Shown here in pieces: positions 10,747 through 20,418 of a stretch of 42,959 bases of DNA. The position numbers were made by a program, and so were the translations under genes. Under the pieces are notes generated by a model. That model was not told the origin of the DNA, ran no database searches, and worked only from the letters and a program-made list of their open reading frames with translations. The DNA comes from Saprospiraceae bacterium (GTDB taxonomy: Bacteria > Bacteroidota > Bacteroidia > Chitinophagales > Saprospiraceae), in NCBI GenBank assembly GCA_012031785.1, contig JAAUTG010000006.1, positions 1-42,959 of the forward strand. The letters run 5' to 3'. Each line of letters opens with the position of its first letter. Within the stretch, counting starts at the first letter, position 1.

Positions 10747-11355
10747 TTATATTAAATTTAATTTGTTTCCATTGTTTACCCAAGAGTTACCAAATTGCTT
10801 TTCAGCTTTGCTTTTCAAATCTCGCAAAGAAGTTATTGGATTAATGCCTTTTGGTAAAACGTCGAAATGTACAGGGTCATATCCAGTACCAACAAAATCG
10901 CCTCCCCAACGAATACCTCTTTTTCTAGCCAATGACGGTATCATGGATTTTTCCCATTCAGCCTTTGGTGTTTTAAGTCCTAAAGTTTTGCCGTCTTTTG
11001 ATGCGTTTAAATCAATAGCTAACCCAAACATATGTGTCGACAACCCTTTGGATGCCACGCTTATAGTTTTAGCTAATGTCGCTTGTTTGGCAACGCTTCT
11101 ATATGCGCTATTTATGCTTACTTTGTAACCTAAAATGTTTTGAATATCATCAACAAATTGCGACAATTTAGGTCTTGCTGACAAATTTAATGTTTGTATC
11201 TTAGTGTAATTCTTTAAGTCCGTCAATAGCTTATATGGAAGTTTTGCAGCGTATAACAATTGCTTACGTAAAACAATAGCCAACGACAATCCTACAATAA
11301 TTGATATTGCAGTTATTGTAGGCTTATTCTCGCTATAAAACTTTTGAATATCCAT
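10747..11355 (-). CDS. Membrane-anchored peptidase M15-like enzyme
   Basis: N-terminal TM helix followed by SAYRSVAKQATLAK...LSTHMFGLAIDLNAS...DPVHFDVLP. Confidence 0.8.
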   Translation of the reverse strand: MDIQKFYSENKPTITAISIIVGLSLAIVLRKQLLYAAKLPYKLLTDLKNYTKIQTLNLSARPKLSQFVDDIQNILGYKVSINSAYRSVAKQATLAKTISVASKGLSTHMFGLAIDLNASKDGKTLGLKTPKAEWEKSMIPSLARKRGIRWGGDFVGTGYDPVHFDVLPKGINPITSLRDLKSKAEKQFGNSWVNNGNKLNLI

Positions 11356-11361
11356 AATAAA

Positions 11362-11745
11362 CTATACTATTTTAAATATTAATGCTATGCCTGTGATAAA
11401 TGTTAAAATTCTTAAAAATATAAAGTTTGAATCATGCAACTTTAAAAGTTTTAAGAACTTATCAACAAAACTTGTATTCCCTATATAATAATAATCTAAA
11501 TCTCTAGTTATATTATACACTAAGTCAAATATTCCAAATCGAATAAATGTATAACCCACTAAATATTTAACTATTTCAAAAGTATCAATATGGTAACATA
11601 TCGGCATTAAAACAAAACTAAATATGGATAAAAAGGCAAAGAAATGCCCTATCTCTTTTTTGTTTGAATCATTATAGCCATCAGCTAATGCGTTTAACAC
11701 AATAGAGCTTAAAGCAAATGCTAAAATAATGATAGACTTTTCCAT
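11362..11745 (-). CDS. Multi-pass (about 4 TM) membrane protein, lysis region
   Basis: Four hydrophobic segments. Confidence 0.5.
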   Translation of the reverse strand: MEKSIIILAFALSSIVLNALADGYNDSNKKEIGHFFAFLSIFSFVLMPICYHIDTFEIVKYLVGYTFIRFGIFDLVYNITRDLDYYYIGNTSFVDKFLKLLKLHDSNFIFLRILTFITGIALIFKIV

Positions 11746-11757
11746 AGCCTTAACAAA

Positions 11758-12006
11758 TTAATTTACATTATTAGTATCTGAAACGTCTTTTTTTGTTAGT
11801 TGAGCCACAAACGCTGCAACAAAACCCGAAACAGTAATGTATTTTACAATCTCAATAGGTATCAACTCTTGAAAATTCAATGGCATTTGTGGATAAAATG
11901 CAGCTGCGCTCAATGCAGCTGCGCTTATAGAAGCCGAAATATTACGCAACTTTGTAAAAAAAAGAGGCGTACTACTCATTAATCGTTTAAATGTTTCTTT
12001 TATCAT
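11758..12006 (-). CDS. Holin-like membrane protein
   Basis: Short, 2 hydrophobic segments, charged ends, next to M15 peptidase genes. Confidence 0.5.
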   Translation of the reverse strand: MIKETFKRLMSSTPLFFTKLRNISASISAAALSAAAFYPQMPLNFQELIPIEIVKYITVSGFVAAFVAQLTKKDVSDTNNVN

Positions 12007-12426
12007 GGCGTAAATATTAATTTTAATAAACCGTACACATTAGAGCCACTACTCAAAATAAATGCGCCCCAAAACAGCCAATAAATAACTTTAGGGTATT
12101 TCTGCATTATTTGAGCAACTTCCGTTCCTTTATCTATTTTTTCAATTTTGTTTTTCAAATCGTCCAATTCCTTTTTATTAGCTCCACTTTGAACTGGACA
12201 CGCTAATTTTTGTCTTTGAAGTTCAATTATTTGCTCCTCAATTTTTGGAATTTTTTTTTTGGTCTAATGTATTGAACTTTTCCAAAATCTGTTCTAATTT
12301 TAAATTGGTCTGCTCTTGACCGTGCGCCAAAGCGTCCTGCAACGCCTTAAACATACCTGAAATACCTTGTTGTCTTAGTCGCTCTATTTCCGCTTGTAGC
12401 TCTTTCTCTTTTGCACTAGGAGGCAT
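12003..12426 (-). CDS. Coiled-coil + C-terminal TM protein, broken at an A10 run
   Basis: ...NTLDQKK / IPKIEEQIIELQRQKLACPVQSGANKKELDDLKNKIEKI...VIYWLFWGAFILSSG..* after one-base correction in T10 (12251-12260); ATGA overlap with the next gene. Confidence 0.55.
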
Positions 12427-12513
12427 ATAAATTTGTGTTTAGATGAAAAAATGTAATATAAAACAAAAATAAGCATTATTAAAACTTTATTTTAAAGAGA
12501 TTTCTAAACATTA

Positions 12514-14463
12514 TTACTTAATGTAAACATCTCTACTACCATTAGTATCACATGGTATGTGTAAAGCTATCTGTTCGAGCAATATGTCCGAACCGTATGT
12601 ATCTTGTGGGTCGTTTGGTGTTCTACGTATATTAAAACCTATTTTACCGCCTACTTGAAAATTTAAGTTTGGTAATTTACCGAATGATGTTAGCTTATGC
12701 CTATATTGTTGAGGCGTAGCAATAGTATCTAAAAAAGTCAATGTTGTTTGCGGTATTGGGTCGCCTTGCGGTGGGGAGTATTCCCAATCGAAAAACATTT
12801 TTAAAACACCTGTACCTGCCGTGCTAGGTCGCCAATGTATATGCAATTCAGGTAAATAACCTAATAATTTCATTGCTTCATCAACAACCATTTCGTGCGA
12901 TATTTCAAAAGAACCACTCTTTCTCTCTTCTGTTCCGCCTCCGTCAAAAGCATCAAATTGACGTAAAACACCTCCTACATTATGAGAAACAGAATCGGGC
13001 GAAGCAGCTCCCGAAACATTAAGTAAGTAGCTTGGCATTTCGTCTTTCCATGTTATAGCTGAACCTTTTGCAGCATAAACGCCATTACTTTCAAACATTG
13101 AATAGTTGCCGTTTGCAATATCTCCAATTTCTAACAGACGGTTTAATGTATCGACATTAACCATTACAGTAGTTCCGTCTTGTCTTAATATTTGAAAAGC
13201 GGTTGCATTATTAGAAATTGGATATATTCGAGTATGCGTTCCTGCAACATCTCTATTTGCAGTATCGTTATGATTAGTAACTGGTACACTACTTACATTT
13301 GAAGTTACTTCTCTTGTTATTCTTGAAGCCGTTGATGCTCCGTTTTGAAATATTATCCTACCAATAAATTTAGACTGTTTTTGAACTAATTCAGGGATTA
13401 TCGGTAAAGAAGATTCTAAAGCCTCCGCTACTGAATTAAATTGATTACCCAAAACGCCATAACTGCAAAAATCATCTGTGTTTATAGATTTGAAAACAAA
13501 AAGTGCCGATAGCTTATTTCCGCTTAATGATACTAAATTTGCTCCATCTGAATATTGACTATTAGGATATTGCATGATTTTTTGCACATTCCAAACACTT
13601 GCAACTGGATAGTAAAAATGAAATTCATGTCCTGCGGTTGCGGTAGTTACAAGATTGGTCATTATCTCTTCGCCATCGTACCAAACAATACCGCTTTCAA
13701 TACGTATATTGCGTGTTCCGTATTCTGAAATTTGCAAACCTTCTTGATAACCAAAACGCTCTGTATGTATTAGTCTATGTCCTGTTTTATTAGCTAAACC
13801 TAAACCATATTTGCCTGTTTTAAAAACGTGCAATTCGTTTACGGAATTTAATGTTTCCCAATTTAACTGAACAACATTCAATATAGTAGAATGATTGACT
13901 ATTGAATTATCGGTTGTAAGTTGATATATCGGAACTCCATTATTGTAATTAGCTACAACATAAATGTATTGGTTTGCATTTAACTGAACATTAAGTAATG
14001 AAGGCACAGTATATCTATTTACCAAACCACTAAAATCGGATTCAGTATTGAAATGAACCTCTATACCTGAAATATCAATAAGTCCATTACCTTTATCTGT
14101 AATAGTTACATCGGTAACTACACCGCAATTCAACAACTTTCTTTGTGCAGCGTTTTGTAAAGTCAAAGGCGTTACAAATTGGTCGTTATTAATACCTCCA
14201 TCAACAGTTATTTGCGTTGCTTGAAATGCCGTTGTTTGGTATGTATAAGATATTCCATCGGAATAATACCAACCACTAGGATAATATGTTCCACCTAAAC
14301 TACCGGGCAACCATTGAGTGCCTTGCGAGTTTTTTACATAAAATAGCTTATTTAGAAATGAGGTAGCTAAAGGTAATGCTGAATAATTAGGAAATATTCC
14401 ACCAAAAGGAACTGGCGTACTTCCGCCCGAAACACCACCGTTATTTCCAAATCCAAAAGCCAT
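12514..14463 (-). CDS. Large fibre / receptor-binding-like protein
   Basis: G-rich N-terminus (MAFGFGNNGGVSGGSTPVPFGG), TQITVDGGINNDQFVTPLTLQNA fibre-like pattern. Confidence 0.6.
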   Translation of the reverse strand: MAFGFGNNGGVSGGSTPVPFGGIFPNYSALPLATSFLNKLFYVKNSQGTQWLPGSLGGTYYPSGWYYSDGISYTYQTTAFQATQITVDGGINNDQFVTPLTLQNAAQRKLLNCGVVTDVTITDKGNGLIDISGIEVHFNTESDFSGLVNRYTVPSLLNVQLNANQYIYVVANYNNGVPIYQLTTDNSIVNHSTILNVVQLNWETLNSVNELHVFKTGKYGLGLANKTGHRLIHTERFGYQEGLQISEYGTRNIRIESGIVWYDGEEIMTNLVTTATAGHEFHFYYPVASVWNVQKIMQYPNSQYSDGANLVSLSGNKLSALFVFKSINTDDFCSYGVLGNQFNSVAEALESSLPIIPELVQKQSKFIGRIIFQNGASTASRITREVTSNVSSVPVTNHNDTANRDVAGTHTRIYPISNNATAFQILRQDGTTVMVNVDTLNRLLEIGDIANGNYSMFESNGVYAAKGSAITWKDEMPSYLLNVSGAASPDSVSHNVGGVLRQFDAFDGGGTEERKSGSFEISHEMVVDEAMKLLGYLPELHIHWRPSTAGTGVLKMFFDWEYSPPQGDPIPQTTLTFLDTIATPQQYRHKLTSFGKLPNLNFQVGGKIGFNIRRTPNDPQDTYGSDILLEQIALHIPCDTNGSRDVYIK

Positions 14464-14465
14464 TA

Positions 14466-14777
14466 TTAAAAGTTTTTCAAATGTTTAATACCAACAATCT
14501 GCGCTACCGACAAAGCATCGGCAACAATAGTTATTTCGTTGAGTGAAACAATGTCGTTTTCGTCCCCTAAAGATAAAGATTCTCCTGCACTCAAAGTAAT
14601 CGCTGTTTCAGCAATTCCACCAATAGTTTTACTCAAAGAGCCTCTTACACTAACAATACCTGTGCTAGTCAATTTATTTTTTATAGCTACCTGCAAATAA
14701 CCTTCTACACCTTGTATTGTACAAGTGTTATTGGTAAATTCTGCGGTTACGTGCTGCTTATAATTAGGATTAATCAT
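14466..14777 (-). CDS. Small beta-rich structural-region protein
   Basis: Intact ORF abutting the fibre gene. Confidence 0.5.
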   Translation of the reverse strand: MINPNYKQHVTAEFTNNTCTIQGVEGYLQVAIKNKLTSTGIVSVRGSLSKTIGGIAETAITLSAGESLSLGDENDIVSLNEITIVADALSVAQIVGIKHLKNF

Positions 14778-14789
14778 TTTTCAATTGGC

Positions 14790-15236
14790 TTACTTTGTTT
14801 CGAGAATGTATTCTAATGGAATGTCAGACCGTGATTGTGAAAATAAAACTTGATTGCCATCTAAATACATTACCGCATAAATTTCATTCTCTTTTAAGAA
14901 TAAATAAAACATCGGTTTTTGTACGTCCATATTGATATTTCTATCAACTGCAACCTTTAAAATGAACTTACTTACCCACTCTTCTGTACCTTTTTTTGGG
15001 TCAAAGCCCATAGCTTTATATGTAAAAACTTCAGCTAAGGAATACAAGTCGTCAATCCGAACTTCCTCAATGAATTTCATGTTGCAATAAACCGACAGTC
15101 CAAAGTCCCCCTTTGCACCGTATGGCTTAATCATTATACCAACAACTTGAGGCGACATATCAATTTTTTTTGCAAATCGTAATATCGCTTTCCTTAGCAT
15201 TGTTTTTACTTGTTTGATAATCAAATCTTTCATCAT
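14790..15236 (-). CDS. Hypothetical protein
   Basis: Intact ORF. Confidence 0.5.
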   Translation of the reverse strand: MMKDLIIKQVKTMLRKAILRFAKKIDMSPQVVGIMIKPYGAKGDFGLSVYCNMKFIEEVRIDDLYSLAEVFTYKAMGFDPKKGTEEWVSKFILKVAVDRNINMDVQKPMFYLFLKENEIYAVMYLDGNQVLFSQSRSDIPLEYILETK

Positions 15237-15311
15237 AATCTATGATTTTAAATTGTTTAAAAATAAAATCGCAATTTAACGAAATTCTTTAATCAAACAA
15301 ACTAAATGCCA

Positions 15312-15521
15312 TTAATCCATGTCATTCCATGTAGGCTTAGGAGCTTCAACTTCTACTTTTTTAACTACCGTTTTTACGATAGGAGGAGAAGGAACTGTAA
15401 CAACCTTTGTCTTTACTACTGGCTCTTTTATTACAATCTCAATTTTTTTCTTTTTGTAAATTAAATAGTAGGCTGCAAATGCTAAACCTGCCAAACCTAT
15501 TGCTGAAAGTGCTGTTTTCAT
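15312..15521 (-). CDS. Single-TM small protein with Pro/Val/Lys-rich tail
   Basis: SAIGLAGLAFAAYYLIYKKKK TM segment. Confidence 0.55.
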   Translation of the reverse strand: MKTALSAIGLAGLAFAAYYLIYKKKKIEIVIKEPVVKTKVVTVPSPPIVKTVVKKVEVEAPKPTWNDMD

Positions 15522-15557
15522 AATTTTTTTATGTTTTTTTAGATTTTAAAAAATCAT

Positions 15558-16057
15558 TTATTCTAAAGGCAAATTGTTGAGATAATCCAATGCTTTGGTT
15601 TGATTATCTTTTTTCATTTTAGCTATGGCTCTCTCAATAGTATATTTACCTTTGATATTACATTTAAGTAGTATCTTATGTAAGATGCTTCGTTTTGGTA
15701 CTTAATACTTTGAATAGCTTTTAATAGCTTTTCGTTATTGGTAATCAAACCTAAAGCATCGTATATCGCCTTAGCCTTAGCCATTGCATTTTCTTTTGTT
15801 CCAACAGTCTTTTTGCCTTTTCTTGCAGACGTTCCAAACCATGTTGGCGAAGTCCAACGAACATCCTTGCCTTTTACTACATTATACCCTATTTTGTAAT
15901 CTTTAGCTGTTCCTGTTTTTCCTTTACTTTGAGATAAAGCACCTAGCAATTCCTCTTTTATTTTTTTTGCTCTGTATTGGGAATAAAAATAATATCCGAT
16001 AGCTCCAACAATTAAAGCTCCAAGTCCGATATTTATATGTTTGCGTTCTAATTTCAT
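15558..16057 (-). CDS. N-terminal-TM protein, frameshifted near 15664
   Basis: INIGLGALIVGAIGYYFYSQYRAKK TM; C-terminus ...YYLKCNIKGKYTIERAIAKMKKDNQTKALDYLNNLPLE* after one-base correction. Confidence 0.5.
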
Positions 16058-16077
16058 AGTACTACCAATTTTATAAT

Positions 16078-16488
16078 TTACAATTTAGATAAAGCTCCCG
16101 AAGGAGTGAATTTAGCAGCAGAGTTCATTGCTCCAATAGGATTTTTTGCAACATTTACAATAATACCTAAAACAGATACCAATAAAACACCGCCAACAAT
16201 CATAAATACAGTTTTTGATGTTCCAATGAAATTGCCTATACCTCTTGTTATCCCATGACCTAAATCACTCGTTTTTTCTAATATATTGCTAGATAGATTA
16301 ACTCCGTAGCCTTTCATATATGTACGAAAGTTATTATCGTCTTTATTTTTACCTCTATCTTCCCAATAAGCTACAAAAACCTCGTTAGCATCTTGTAAAG
16401 GCAAAGAACCTCTTAAATCATCGTACCAAACTCTCCAATTTTTTAAATCTGTTTGTTCAGACGGAATATTTATTGTTGGATTTCCCAT
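16078..16488 (-). CDS. Single-TM protein
   Basis: TVFMIVGGVLLVSVLGIIVNV segment. Confidence 0.55.
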   Translation of the reverse strand: MGNPTINIPSEQTDLKNWRVWYDDLRGSLPLQDANEVFVAYWEDRGKNKDDNNFRTYMKGYGVNLSSNILEKTSDLGHGITRGIGNFIGTSKTVFMIVGGVLLVSVLGIIVNVAKNPIGAMNSAAKFTPSGALSKL

Positions 16489-16580
16489 TGTTTTATAAGT
16501 TAAACAGATGAAAGTGTAAAAAAAATATCTAAGCCAAAATAAATTTCAACTTAGATATTAATAGTTTTTTTGATAAAAGA

Positions 16581-17754
16581 CTATAATTTGATATGCTTCT
16601 TTTTAATTGCATACCAAACACCGCCTACAATAGCAGCAACACCTAGTCCAATAATAGCTATCTTTTCCAATTACGAGCAACGCCCTCTGCGCTGAACATA
16701 TCGTCATCTGCATTTTTGAACTCTTTGTATTCAGGATAAGTACGAATAGCTTTTTCGATTGTTACATCGCCATTAGCCGACTTAGTAATTTTGCCACTTG
16801 CCGAATGATATATTTCTTTTGTTGTAACAACAGAACCGTCAGACATACGATAAGGCATAATAACCTCTCCTACTGAATTTCTAACAGTAGGAATTTTCGA
16901 GTAATGCAATACGGTATATTGTTTTTCGCCATTAGCATTTGTTTTGCGTTCAATTACTTCGGGAGCGTAAGCAACACCACTAGCAGAATATACGGTTTTA
17001 AATAGTAACCGTCTGCGCTCATATCTCCACCTTCTTCGCCCATATCTCCACCTTCTTCGCCCATATCGCCACTTTCTTCGCCCATATCGCCACTTTCTTG
17101 CGGTTCTTCATTAACAGTTGTTAATTCAGGAACCATAACTTCTCCTTCGGGTGTTATTTCGGGTTGAATTTCTTCTTCGCCTGTTCCAACTGGAGATATA
17201 ACTTCGGGAGTTATAACTTCGTCATTTTTTGTAATCATCGGCTCAACAGTTTCGCCTGTTTCGGCTTCTACTGGCTCTACAACAGCATCTTGTGCTTTTT
17301 GTTGAACTTTTGGAGCTTTACGAGCAGCACGTTTGGCTTTACGTTTAGATTTACGTACAGTTCGTTTTGCTTTACGTACAGCACGTTTCTTTACTCTTTT
17401 AGTTTTACGAGCAGCACGTTTCTTTACTCTACTAGCTTTGCGTTTAGCTCTTCGAGCCTTACGTTTAGCTCTACCACGAGCGTTTAACGTTAAACCGTCA
17501 GCCTCATAGTCGTCTGCACTTTCAAACCCATCAGCACCTTCATAGTCGCCATCAGCGTCTACATCTCCGAATGCGCCTTCATATTCGCCATCGGCACTTG
17601 CTATTTGAGATTCAGCAAATGTTTCAACATCCCCTTCTGCGCTTACAGTACCGTAGTCGCCTTGTGGCATAATATCGTTAATGCTTGATTCGGGAATAGA
17701 TGTGCCGACATTCTCGCCAAATCTATCGCCCGACATTTTTCTTTTTGGTATCAT
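16581..17754 (-). CDS. Acidic pro-region + protamine/core-like K/R-rich domain + GDMGEE repeats + C-terminal TM protein (ORFs 16954-17754 and 16658-16909 merged)
   Basis: One-base corrections in T4 at 16995-16998 and T4 at 16663-16666 give a continuous protein: ...MSADGYYLKTVYSASGVAYAPE...FSAEGVARNWKKIAIIGLGVAAIVGGVWYAIKKKHIKL*. Confidence 0.6.
17024..17100. repeat. 21-bp tandem repeat encoding GDMGEE(G/S)
   Basis: Four near-identical copies of catatc(t/g)ccac(c/t)ttcttcgcc. Confidence 0.8.
17529..17575. repeat. 47-bp exact direct repeat, copy 1 (copy 2 at 27607-27653)
   Basis: catcagcaccttcatagtcgccatcagcgtctacatctccgaatgcg present at both loci. Confidence 0.9.
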
Positions 17755-17783
17755 AACATTTATTTAAAATTGTTTGTTAGTTT

Positions 17784-18607
17784 TTATTTAGACTTTTTAG
17801 ACATCGCAAAGGCTATACCTCCAATAACAAGTATAGCTGCAACCACACCACCGATAATAAACATATTCTTTTTGCTTTTTGCAGCTTCGGGACTACTGTC
17901 GATACTTGAACTAGATTGAATATCTTCAATTTTAGGAGCTTCTGCAACTATATTAGATGCAGTTTCATTATCCATGCCTTTAGGCTTACCAAATTCTTTG
18001 ACAAGTAAACCTACAACTGGAGCAGCAGCAACGATAGCGGCAGCAGCCTCTTCAACACCTGTTGGATAAAAGAAATTGTCGCCAACTACATAAAGTATAT
18101 CATCGTATGTTCCGTCAGCTTTTTGAAATTTCTTTTTCTTAGCTTTAGCAAGTTTGATAGGTTTTTAGAACCGCTTATGACATTTTTTTCAAAAATAGTT
18201 CTATTGCCTCCTAGTTTGTCTTTCCAAAAGTTCTTAATTTTCTCGTATCGCTTTTTAGCCGATTCATCTCCTTTAAGTCCTTTTTCTCTAGCATCGTTAA
18301 ATTCAGAAGCAAAACCAAATACATTTAATTTAAGCAATGTTAGAAATGCTCCTCTAGGCACTACAAGTAAAGCGGTCTTGGCTTTATCTCTTACTTTTCT
18401 AATTACTTTACCTACTTTGGTTTTACCGATTTTGTCAGCTTTCTTTTTAAGCCACTTTTTGAATTTACCTCTAGCCTCCATATATCCGTCAGCCGATATT
18501 GAGCCGTCCATAATTCCATCGACCATCACAACATCGCCATCGGAGTTAGCATATAGATTACCTTCTAAATGCAATAATTCGTCTTTTGGTATAATATCTG
18601 AAAACAT
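17784..18607 (-). CDS. Acidic pro-region (SADG...EARG) + basic domain + C-terminal TM protein (ORFs 18086-18607 and 17784-17975 merged)
   Basis: One-base correction in T5 18162-18166 gives ...SGSKKPIKLAKAKKKKFQKADGTYDDILYVVG...MFIIGGVVAAILVIGGIAFAMSKKSK*. Confidence 0.6.
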
Positions 18608-18633
18608 AGTTAAAAATTTTAAATTATAAAAAA

Positions 18634-18750
18634 CTAAGCGTCTTTTTTCTTTTTGATTACTTTAGTGTAAACCAAATATCCAACACCTAATATTCCTGCA
18701 ACTACTGCAACCTTACCCAACATTGGTAATGACATCCATTTTTGTTTCAT
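18634..18750 (-). CDS. 38-aa single-TM protein
   Basis: MKQKWMSLPMLGKVAVVAGILGVGYLVYTKVIKKKKDA*. Confidence 0.45.
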   Translation of the reverse strand: MKQKWMSLPMLGKVAVVAGILGVGYLVYTKVIKKKKDA

Positions 18751-18961
18751 CTTTTCTAAATTTTAGTTTGTTTTTAATATAAAAGTTAATTTTTTGTTGA
18801 TATGTACTTGGCATTAATAAATAGATACTCGCTAATGTTAAACTACCCATAGCGATAAACATTGCTGTTTTGTAAGGCTCTTTAATATCGGGTAGTTTCA
18901 TAATGCAAAAATCTATCAATCTTTTATTGCTTTGTATAGTCCATACAACAACAACGAACAA
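18713..18961 (-). CDS. Single-TM protein (likely start at internal MKLPDIKEP)
   Basis: TAMFIAMGSLTLASIYLLMP segment. Confidence 0.5.
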   Translation of the reverse strand: MFVVVVWTIQSNKRLIDFCIMKLPDIKEPYKTAMFIAMGSLTLASIYLLMPSTYQQKINFYIKNKLKFRKDETKMDVITNVG

Positions 18962-19608
18962 GATAAACCAATTAAAGTATATTTTAAAAATTTGCTGTTA
19001 TTTTTGTTACCTTCGGCACTATGGAACACATTGTAAGGCACATTGTTAGAGTTTAGAAATGGTTTAGGAATTTGTTTGCCGTTCTTGTCAAATTTTATTT
19101 GAAGCTCTTTTTTCTTAATGTTAGGTAAAATAACTTGTTCAACCTCATAAATGTTGTAGCCCGAATACATATCTGCAATAACTTTTGTATTTTGGTCTTT
19201 AAAATTAGCGTCCAATTTAAACTTTTGCGACTTCGTTCTACGCTTATCTAATCTAATGACTAATATCAAATCGGTTGTAGGCTCTACATCATAAGAGAAA
19301 CGATTCATGCTATCACATTTGATAGGAGGTTTTACTTCTAAGCAGTTAAGTATATTCGCACTTTGATAACTATCAATACGAGGCGTTTTATTGAAAATTT
19401 TACGATTACCTTTTGTATCTCTAAAATCAATAACTAAAGGTTGCTCTAATTGCTGTTTATTGTGAGAAAATACGCTATACCCAACACATTCATATTGTTC
19501 AGAAATAACGCCTTGATTAAATTCGTTAAAGTCTAAAGAACCTGAATCAATCAATAAGTCATCTTCAAACTCGAATGTTTTAGATATTTGAGGGGTATAT
19601 GATGCCAT
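18916..19608 (-). CDS. Capsid-like paralog B with C-terminal SAEG + TM
   Basis: TPRIDSYQSAN...YDVEPTTDLILVIRLDKRR shared with ORFs at 22309-23416 and 26912-27736; HSAEG then TM YTLIGLSCSLLLYGLY. Confidence 0.55.
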   Translation of the reverse strand: MASYTPQISKTFEFEDDLLIDSGSLDFNEFNQGVISEQYECVGYSVFSHNKQQLEQPLVIDFRDTKGNRKIFNKTPRIDSYQSANILNCLEVKPPIKCDSMNRFSYDVEPTTDLILVIRLDKRRTKSQKFKLDANFKDQNTKVIADMYSGYNIYEVEQVILPNIKKKELQIKFDKNGKQIPKPFLNSNNVPYNVFHSAEGNKNNSKFLKYTLIGLSCSLLLYGLYKAIKD

Positions 19609-19609
19609 G

Positions 19610-20410
19610 TTATGCTAATGTTTTAAGTTTTTCGTAAATCCAATTATTTAAACCTTCGTATGTAAACAGTTTTTGATAGTATCTTTTACCGTTCTCGATT
19701 AGTCTGTTAATCTCTTTGCTCGATATTGATACTAATAAATCATGTAACCCTTTCAAATTGTCGCTATGTATCGCAATTCCATAATCTTCAAAGTTTTCGG
19801 GAAGTATAAAATCATCTGAAATATAAACAGGAATTGAACCATACCTCAATGCTTCGCAAATACGATACGATGAGACATTAACACCTCTAGGGCAAAGTGT
19901 AAATATTGAGTTTGCTACTATTGAGTTAAATTCTTGTATGTTTACCTTTTCAAAAGTTACTAAGCAATTGTCATTATTTAGCAAATCAACAATTTCACTT
20001 CTTACTTTATGAGTTTTTGAGCCAACAAAAGAATAAAAATATTTTCTTTGTTCTAATGGTACAAAGCTTTCTGTAATTGGATTATTATTTAAAAGCGGAA
20101 TATGTATTATCTTACAATTATTATTATAATCAAATATATAATCGCTCGATTCATTACTTGTAAATACAATGTTCTTTTTAGGTAAAAAATGAACTCCTTT
20201 TATTCCTGAATAATTATCGGTAACTATAACACATATTTTTTTTGTGTTAATATTTCGATATTTAATAATATAATCAGAATATATATTAGAATCAAATTTA
20301 ATATGATTAGGAAGTATAGAAGAAATATCATAATCAAAAAATTCAAAGCGATTGCTTATCATATTTTTTTTATGATTTTCTTTAAAGTAACTATCGAATT
20401 TTTTAATCAT
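19610..20410 (-). CDS. Exostosin-like glycosyltransferase
   Basis: SIFTLCPRGVNVSSYRICEALRYGSIPVYISDDFILPENF motif. Confidence 0.75.
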   Translation of the reverse strand: MIKKFDSYFKENHKKNMISNRFEFFDYDISSILPNHIKFDSNIYSDYIIKYRNINTKKICVIVTDNYSGIKGVHFLPKKNIVFTSNESSDYIFDYNNNCKIIHIPLLNNNPITESFVPLEQRKYFYSFVGSKTHKVRSEIVDLLNNDNCLVTFEKVNIQEFNSIVANSIFTLCPRGVNVSSYRICEALRYGSIPVYISDDFILPENFEDYGIAIHSDNLKGLHDLLVSISSKEINRLIENGKRYYQKLFTYEGLNNWIYEKLKTLA

Positions 20411-20418
20411 AATTTTAA

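Noticed and set aside
10763-11128. Plus-strand 121-aa ORF
   Set aside because: Antisense of the recognisable M15 peptidase gene.
12514-14463. Using the fibre-like proteins as proof of a tailed phage
   Set aside because: Such receptor-binding modules are exchanged among virus types, and no core tail genes are visible; they do not decide virion architecture.
17164-17487. Plus-strand Phe/Ser-rich ORF
   Set aside because: Antisense of the Lys/Arg-rich core-protein region; low-complexity by-product.
18123-18629. Plus-strand 168-aa ORF
   Set aside because: Fully antisense to the coherent minus-strand SADG/EARG gene; no promoter evidence.
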